19,741 bases of DNA from Clostridiaceae bacterium. GTDB lineage: Bacteria; Bacillota; Clostridia; Acetivibrionales; DUMC01. Positions 15,769 to 19,741 of the stretch are shown one piece after another. The stretch is from assembly GCA_012512865.1 (NCBI GenBank), contig JAAZDH010000084.1, positions 1 to 19,741 on the forward strand, in the 5' to 3' direction. The notes beneath the pieces are model-generated. The model saw only the letters and a list, made by a program, of their open reading frames with translations, did no database searches and was not told the origin of the DNA. Positions within the stretch are counted from its first letter, which is position 1. Each line of letters begins with the position of its first letter. The position numbers and the translations under genes are program-made.

Positions 15769-18336
15769 CTACTCCCCCTGTGATTGCGAACCAGGATTCT
15801 CGGATAGCACTTTCATTTCGCCGGATTCAACGATGGCATTGATGTCACCGTGAATGATGCCGCGAAGGTTCCCAATGATTGTACCGGATACCTGGCCTGT
15901 AATTTGCCCATCTACGTATATCGTTCCCTTGGCATTCAGCGCGCGTATAAAAGGACTTATCGTAAAGGATGTCTTTTCTATAATTTTGTCTCCCAGCAGC
16001 AAAATCTGGGGTAAGACAAACATAACAAGTACAAGTGAAATAATCGTCCCCCGGCCTATACATTCGCCCATCCCGGCAATTACAGGTTCTGATGTCATTG
16101 CCCCGATTAAAATGCCACAAACTGCCATCATCAAGCCGGAAGTGATCAACGTGGGAAATGATTGGTTCATCGCTTCTATAATTGCCTCTCTCCGGGACAT
16201 TTCGTTTTTCAAGCTTAAATAACGGTTGGAAATGACAATAGCGTAGTCGATATTGGCGCCCATCTGGATTGCACTTGCAACAAGGTAATGCATAAAAAGC
16301 ACGTAGGAACCCGTAAGATACGGGAATGAAAAATTAATCCATATGCTGCCCTGGATAACAGCGATCAGGAAGACGGGCAATGCCACCGATTTAAAAGTGA
16401 ATAACAGGATAATAATAACGAACACCACTGATAAGACGCCAACCAGTATATTATCACTGGAAAAGGCCTTGCTCCAGTCGTAGAAATTGGAGGCTTCCCC
16501 CACCAGGTAGATACTACCATCATCATAATACTTCCCCGCTATTTCGCGGATGGTGTCCAGGAACTGAAAGGTTTCCTCCCCTTCCGTGGGAAGCCTTAAA
16601 TTTACCAGGATGCGGCTGTAGTTTTCACCCTGGAGCTGCTGTTTTACAATGCTCATCTGTGTGTAAGCCTCATCCAGTGTTTCCTGTAAATCCTGGTCAA
16701 GCTTGACATACCCTTCCTTTGCCTGCCCACATAAGAATATGAACATGTCAATCAAGGGGACGCCATACGTGTCCAGCCCGCTTACCACCTTGCCGTAGTC
16801 TTCATCCCTCACTGCATAAGCGGCATACAGCAGCTTTGCCACCTCGTAGTCCAAGTCCGTCAGTTCCGAAAATTCTCTCGGGGTTAATCTATCGGTCAGT
16901 ACATAATCATCCATTGCTTTTATGTTGGAAAGCCCCATGATGTATTCTACTTCATCCTGGCTTTCCAGTTCCTTGATCAGCTTGCCCTCGGATTCATAGT
17001 CCCCCGCCGGGATTACCAGCGCAAGGCTGTTTGCCGAACCAAAGGTTTCCCTTATCATGTTCTTTGCAATTTGCATCTCGTTCTGCTTTGCTGTCTTCAA
17101 TAGTTCATAGCCGTAAACAAACGGGCATTTACCCGAAAAATAGATTGCCGCAATAAGAATTACAACAAAAACCGGCGGGATTACCTTTCTCGTAGAATAG
17201 GCAAATTTCCCGATAAAGGGTATCTTGGGCATGAAGTTGCCGTGCCTTGTTTTGTCTATCATTTTGCTGAAGACCATCAAAAGCCCCGGCATTAACAAGA
17301 ATACGGAAAACAGGCTTATAGCTATTGCCTTCATTAAAACAATTCCCATATCAAATCCAATTCTAAACTTCATGAAAGTCATTGCCAGTAGACCGCAAAT
17401 AGTGGTCAGGCTGCTGGATGATATTTCCAGTATAGCCTTGCTTAATGCGTTTATTGCCGCTTCCCTGGCCGGAAGTGTCTCCCTCTCTTCCCTGAACCTG
17501 TTGATTAATATGATTGCATAATCCACCGATAATGCCAGCTGGAGGACTGCGGCAACGGAATTGGATACGAAAGATATTGTCCCGAAAAAGAAGTTCGTGC
17601 CCATGTTTATTACCGCGGCAGATATGAAAGTAATAAGCATGACGGGAACTTCCGCGTAAGACTGGGAAGTGAAAATCAAAACAAATATGATAATAATCCC
17701 GATATATATGGAAACGACTACTATTTCCTTGATAATAGTATCGATATATACATCATCAAGACCTATGTTTATGTACATGTCATATTCCTTGAATTCCTCT
17801 TTCAAGGCATTTATAGCTTCAACATACCTTTGGTCATTTTCTTCATAGGCAAAAATCACGTTATAAAGGGCGGATGCATCGTTATAATGTGCCTTGGTTT
17901 CGTCAAAAGCAACGGAAAAAACGCCCTTGACGCTCTTCATCCGTTCAGCTATAAGCTCAGCTTGTTCATAGGATATATTTGCAATCATAATATTTGTCAT
18001 GCCATAAGTGACAAACTCCTCCTGCATGACCTTCAGCCCTTTTTTTGTTTCTGCATCATCGGCAAGGAACGCTGCTAAATCTTGTTCTACCTGTACCCAG
18101 CTGGAAGAAAATATTGAAAAAACGCACAATGCTGCAAATATAAATAAGAACAGGGCCCTTTTATCTACAACAAAGGCGGCAAAGCGTGCAGTTAGTTTTC
18201 TTTTTTGGTTTTTCTCCGCTATCTTGCCCATGCTCTCTTTTATGTATCCTTTTGTTTTATCGTTTATATTATCTTTTATACTCCAGTTTATACCCTCTTT
18301 CATGTTCCTCATAACCTCGTTTATGTCCTCTTTCAT
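15769..18336 (-). CDS. MMPL/RND-superfamily transporter with beta-repeat C-terminal tail
   Basis: 855 residues with the duplicated RND layout: helix TM1 (about 58-76), extracellular domain, five helices to about 375, TM7 (about 385-402), second extracellular domain, five helices (about 628-795). Each half carries the Asp-Tyr pair of the proton path: Asp272-Tyr273 in SVDYAIILINRFREE and Asp697-Tyr698 in GANIDYAIVISNRY. MMPL proteins export lipids, glycolipids or hydrophobic compounds using the proton gradient; the cargo here is unknown. The tail after TM12 (about 805-845) has alternating G-x-I/V units (GTIYVDGQITGQVSGTIIG and on) like a short beta-solenoid. The N-terminal ~50 residues are charged and contain MKEDIN/MKEGIN duplications. 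ATG 18336 has no ribosome binding site of its own and overlaps the stop of a small upstream frame, so a later start (for example Met36, MGKIAEKNQ) is possible. Confidence 0.93.
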   Translation of the reverse strand: MKEDINEVMRNMKEGINWSIKDNINDKTKGYIKESMGKIAEKNQKRKLTARFAAFVVDKRALFLFIFAALCVFSIFSSSWVQVEQDLAAFLADDAETKKGLKVMQEEFVTYGMTNIMIANISYEQAELIAERMKSVKGVFSVAFDETKAHYNDASALYNVIFAYEENDQRYVEAINALKEEFKEYDMYINIGLDDVYIDTIIKEIVVVSIYIGIIIIFVLIFTSQSYAEVPVMLITFISAAVINMGTNFFFGTISFVSNSVAAVLQLALSVDYAIILINRFREERETLPAREAAINALSKAILEISSSSLTTICGLLAMTFMKFRIGFDMGIVLMKAIAISLFSVFLLMPGLLMVFSKMIDKTRHGNFMPKIPFIGKFAYSTRKVIPPVFVVILIAAIYFSGKCPFVYGYELLKTAKQNEMQIAKNMIRETFGSANSLALVIPAGDYESEGKLIKELESQDEVEYIMGLSNIKAMDDYVLTDRLTPREFSELTDLDYEVAKLLYAAYAVRDEDYGKVVSGLDTYGVPLIDMFIFLCGQAKEGYVKLDQDLQETLDEAYTQMSIVKQQLQGENYSRILVNLRLPTEGEETFQFLDTIREIAGKYYDDGSIYLVGEASNFYDWSKAFSSDNILVGVLSVVFVIIILLFTFKSVALPVFLIAVIQGSIWINFSFPYLTGSYVLFMHYLVASAIQMGANIDYAIVISNRYLSLKNEMSRREAIIEAMNQSFPTLITSGLMMAVCGILIGAMTSEPVIAGMGECIGRGTIISLVLVMFVLPQILLLGDKIIEKTSFTISPFIRALNAKGTIYVDGQITGQVSGTIIGNLRGIIHGDINAIVESGEMKVLSENPGSQSQGE

Positions 18337-18395
18337 GTTTTAATCAATGCACTCTTTTGCGCTTTTTTCCTGTTCTTTTCAACGTTCCCCGTCAT
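18333..18395 (-). CDS. Possible 20-aa leader peptide overlapping the MMPL start
   Basis: ATG 18395 opens a frame reading MTGNVEKNRKKAQKSALIKT and stopping at TGA 18335-18333, which overlaps the MMPL ATG as ATGA. AAGGA (18408-18404) is 8 nt upstream. An in-frame ATG at 18413 would make 26 residues. The downstream MMPL ATG has no ribosome binding site, so translation may rely on re-initiation from this frame. The peptide is basic and not family-typical; evidence is arrangement only. Confidence 0.35.
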   Translation of the reverse strand: MTGNVEKNRKKAQKSALIKT

Positions 18396-18426
18396 ATTTG
18401 CATTCCTTGCCATATTTGCACGGTCT

Positions 18427-18464
18427 CCCGGTTGATTCCGGGCAAAAGGTCCTTGTGTATTATA
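18427..18464 (-). promoter_or_regulatory. Possible MMPL operon -10 element and leader hairpin
   Basis: A perfect TATAAT lies at 18464-18459 on the minus strand, but no good -35 is seen 16-18 bp upstream; the 17-bp repeats occupy that place. Downstream, the leader RNA would fold CCCGG (18442-18438) with CCGGG (18431-18427) around a 6-nt loop. The GGGAG formed at the 3' arm could otherwise serve as a ribosome binding site for the small leader frame. Confidence 0.35.
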
Positions 18465-18470
18465 ATAAGC

Positions 18471-18521
18471 TTATTTCCATCTAAAACTTAGTTCCACCTG
18501 AAGTTTAACCCACCCTAAATT
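18471..18521. repeat. Three contiguous 17-bp tandem repeats upstream of the MMPL operon
   Basis: Units at 18471-18487, 18488-18504 and 18505-18521 (TTATTTCCATCTAAAAC, TTAGTTCCACCTGAAGT, TTAACCCACCCTAAATT) share the frame TTAnnnCCAnCTnAAnn. A weaker fourth copy begins at 18521. They abut the possible MMPL -10 element and may be an operator array; degenerate repeats like this are not expected by chance in exact register. Confidence 0.55.
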
Positions 18522-18680
18522 GAATCCCATCACAATTATAATCCAATCATTCTTTAATAAACCTGATTAACTGCCCCAGTAGTTATTATAGCATTTTTTA
18601 TGTAATCATAACACTAAAAGAATTTGCCTGTCACTTGCAGCTTATTCCATATTTCATGTTTAAAATCCCGCATTTTTATA

Positions 18681-18709
18681 TTGACAACATCCCCTGCGGC
18701 ATTATTAAA
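18681..18709 (+). promoter_or_regulatory. Possible plus-strand promoter with consensus -35
   Basis: TTGACA (18681-18686) is followed after 16 bp by TATTAA (18703-18708), or after 17 bp by ATTAAA. The -10 match is only moderate and falls in the first 14-bp tandem repeat. If active, transcription would begin near 18715 and run into the structured element at 18903-19034. Confidence 0.3.
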
Positions 18710-18758
18710 TAATACATATTAAATAATGTATATTAAACAATGCACATTAAATAATATT
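18703..18758. repeat. Four 14-bp AT-rich tandem repeats
   Basis: Units TATTAAATAATACA (18703-18716), TATTAAATAATGTA (18717-18730), TATTAAACAATGCA (18731-18744) and CATTAAATAATATT (18745-18758) follow head-to-tail in exact register, consensus YATTAAAYAATRYA. The ATTAAAYAAT core is partly self-complementary. Possible iterated binding site or DNA-unwinding stretch. Confidence 0.6.
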
Positions 18759-18902
18759 TTTTTGCACCATATTTTGCGCCATATGATAAAGCGCATGTGT
18801 TATAAATATGTTGTATTTTTTAATGTAACTTGGGTGTATTTAATTTATATGACACATAACATGGCAAAACGACTTCCGGAGGCTAATATTGGAGCAAAGC
18901 TT

Positions 18903-19034
18903 ACCTATTGTTGTGTTTAAAACCAGAAAAAATCCGTAACTCACCACATGGATGTGGTGAGCCGTCACCTTAAGCCATGGATGGCGAATGTGACGGGTAG
19001 GATTTTTTCGCCAGTCTTAAACATTACAATAGGT
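18903..19034 (+). ncRNA. Structured RNA candidate: three-way junction with two identical AUGGAU hexaloops
   Basis: The 132 nt fold on themselves almost completely. Outer stem: ACCTATTGT (18903-18911) with 19026-19034 and TGTTTAA (18914-18920) with 19017-19023, joined by one T/T mismatch and a G-U. After an internal loop, GAAAAAATCC (18926-18935) pairs with GGATTTTTTC (19000-19009). Inside are two hairpins. Hairpin 1 has arms CTCACCAC (18940-18947) and GTGGTGAG (18954-18961) with loop ATGGAT. Hairpin 2 has CCGTCAC (18962-18968) with GTGACGG (18990-18996), then GCC/GGC closing a second ATGGAT loop (18977-18982). Both loops sit on a C-G pair and match the CsrA/RsmA target pattern CANGGAYG. I do not recognise a known riboswitch. 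It could instead be a small inverted-repeat mobile element. Orientation is inferred from the GGA loops and the downstream gene. Confidence 0.5.
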
Positions 19035-19116
19035 TGCTGAAGCGACCATATTAGCCCGGGAAGTCGTCCTTGCCTAAATTTTCTTCAAATTAATTTAATA
19101 CACCCATTTAACTTGA

Positions 19117-19146
19117 TTGATTTAACAAGAGTAAATTTAGTAGTAT
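19117..19146 (+). promoter_or_regulatory. Possible promoter of the DUF1638 gene
   Basis: TTGATT (19117-19122) and TAGTAT (19141-19146) are 18 bp apart, giving a start near 19153 and a leader of about 65 nt. The sequence TTTAACTT plus TGATTGATT occurs here (19107-19122) and again with a spacer in the leader (19175-19182 and 19187-19195), a possible pair of binding sites. Confidence 0.35.
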
Positions 19147-19199
19147 TATGACTATGAATAAGGTTCAGCGTATCTTTAACTTAACATGATTGATTCGAC

Positions 19200-19223
19200 A
19201 GGAGGGTACGAATGATTTTATGA
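19200..19223 (+). promoter_or_regulatory. Ribosome binding site with a three-codon minicistron overlapping the DUF1638 start
   Basis: AGGAGGG (19200-19206) is ideally placed (6 nt) for ATG 19212, but that frame is only ATG-ATT-TTA-TGA. Its stop overlaps the DUF1638 ATG at 19220 as ATGA. The same AGGAGG is 14 nt from ATG 19220, longer than normal. The DUF1638 frame has no other start upstream. Re-initiation from the minicistron is therefore plausible. Confidence 0.5.
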
Positions 19224-19741
19224 GGTTTAAACTTATTTGCTGCGAGGTATTCATGAGAATGGCATGCCTTGCCATAGCCAAAAGCCCGAATATTATAGAC
19301 CCTGAATTTACAGAACTCGGGGCGCACGAAGCCCCCGGAAAATTGCGGGAGGATATACAAAAAAGAATCAATGAGGCGGACAAGCCGGGGATATACGATG
19401 CAATCCTGCTGGGATACGGCCTTTGCGGGAACGGTACCGCAGGGTTGAAGGCACAAAACACCCCTCTCGTAATTCCCAGGGCCCACGACTGCTGTACAAT
19501 TTTCCTGGGTTCCAAGGAAAAATTCCTGGAATACTTTAAAGACAACTTAAGCGCCCAGTGGAGTTCACTAGGATACATGGAGCGCGGGAGGGACTATCTC
19601 AGGAATACAGAGACGGGGAAATTGCTGGGGCTGGACAAGGATTACGATCAGCTCATCGAGAAATACGGAGAAGAAAACGCCAAGTATATATGGGATACCC
19701 TTCACCCCGAATCCCATGATAACGAGCTTATTTACATCGAG
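19220..19741 (+). CDS. DUF1638 domain protein (partial, runs off right edge)
   Basis: 174 codons, open to the last base. The N-terminus MRFKLICCEVFMRMACLAIAKSPN and the Cys-containing motifs GYGLCGNGTAGLKA and PRAHDCCTIFLGSKEKF are the conserved landmarks of DUF1638. Its biochemical function is unknown to me. The conserved Cys/His residues suggest metal or cofactor binding, and I recall members occurring near corrinoid-dependent methyltransferase genes; neither can be confirmed within this window. The start ATG 19220 matches the family N-terminus; the alternative ATG 19212 is out of frame. It is the first gene of a plus-strand unit that continues beyond the window. It is separated from the MMPL operon by a divergent region, so the two need not be functionally linked. 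Confidence 0.88.
   Translation, partial: MRFKLICCEVFMRMACLAIAKSPNIIDPEFTELGAHEAPGKLREDIQKRINEADKPGIYDAILLGYGLCGNGTAGLKAQNTPLVIPRAHDCCTIFLGSKEKFLEYFKDNLSAQWSSLGYMERGRDYLRNTETGKLLGLDKDYDQLIEKYGEENAKYIWDTLHPESHDNELIYIE

Larger units (their letters stand above)
18337..19219. other. Gene-free region (883 bp) between the MMPL operon and DUF1638 gene
   Basis: No conventional gene. Going left to right it holds the MMPL leader and 17-bp repeats, an AT-rich stretch with a perfect TTGACA, four 14-bp AT-rich tandem repeats, the large three-way-junction element (18903-19034), a small UGAA-loop hairpin (19032-19047), and the DUF1638 promoter and minicistron. Each is listed separately. A 64-codon open frame at 18726-18920 has no ribosome binding site and overlaps the repeats, so it is not called. 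Confidence 0.65.

Noticed and set aside
18703..18758. CRISPR array
   Set aside because: Units are 14 bp, contiguous and without unique spacers.
18726..18920. 64-codon plus-strand open frame
   Set aside because: No ribosome binding site, composed partly of the 14-bp repeats, no family-like features, and it overlaps the start of the structured element.
18890..19040. Calling the structured element a MITE
   Set aside because: Imperfect terminal inverted repeats and size would fit, but I see no target-site duplication at its edges and no second copy in the window. Kept only as an alternative.
18903..19080. Cobalamin, T-box, S-box, c-di-GMP or other known riboswitch
   Set aside because: None of the conserved core strings I know for these classes is present, and the fold is a simple three-way junction. 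A covariance search was not possible.
19165..19578. Minus-strand open frames (137 and 101 codons) opposite the DUF1638 gene
   Set aside because: The plus-strand frame has the DUF1638 motifs and runs through the window end; the antisense frames have no ribosome binding site or family features.

Overview
This is a low-to-moderate GC, AT-rich-intergenic window that most resembles an anaerobic Gram-positive Firmicute of the class Clostridia. The basis is strong AGGAGG-type ribosome binding sites, frequent TTG/GTG starts, lipobox lipoproteins as solute-binding proteins, no outer-membrane genes, a YesN-type membrane AraC regulator and a DUF1638 protein. The species assignment is inference; no rRNA or other marker is present.

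Layout. (1) 1-5141: a carbohydrate-uptake locus of the LplA/LplB/YesN type. A solute-binding lipoprotein (minus) is followed by an LplB-like permease that runs off the left edge, and a divergent membrane-bound AraC-type regulator lies on the plus strand. The ~590 bp divergent region holds a good minus-strand promoter with a palindrome and a direct repeat just upstream of it. (2) 5272-11202 (all minus): two complete, paralogous polar amino acid ABC transporters in tandem, each ordered binding lipoprotein, permease, ATPase. The upstream cassette also carries a small two-helix membrane protein of unknown function after its ATPase. Each cassette has its own promoter-like sequence. (3) 11411-18336 (minus): a two-gene operon of an MMPL/RND-type transporter (855 aa) and, 7 bp downstream, a 1440-residue exported, C-terminally membrane-anchored protein. 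In that protein a GLUG-repeat solenoid is split by a ~640-residue helical region with xxxLxxG-like heptads. The operon ends in a clear intrinsic terminator. (4) 18337-19219: an 880 bp gene-free region with several tandem-repeat arrays, a possible leader peptide overlapping the MMPL start, and a 132-nt element that folds into a near-perfect three-way junction. (5) 19220-19741 (plus): the 5' part of a DUF1638 gene, preceded by a three-codon start-stop minicistron.

The two most unusual items are the structured element at 18903-19034 and the MMPL plus GLUG/coiled-coil pair. The element has two hairpins that present the same AUGGAU hexaloop on C-G closing pairs, which matches the CsrA/RsmA target pattern CANGGAYG. 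The pair looks like a Gram-positive RND transporter with a dedicated long extracellular accessory protein. Both interpretations are inferences from sequence pattern only.
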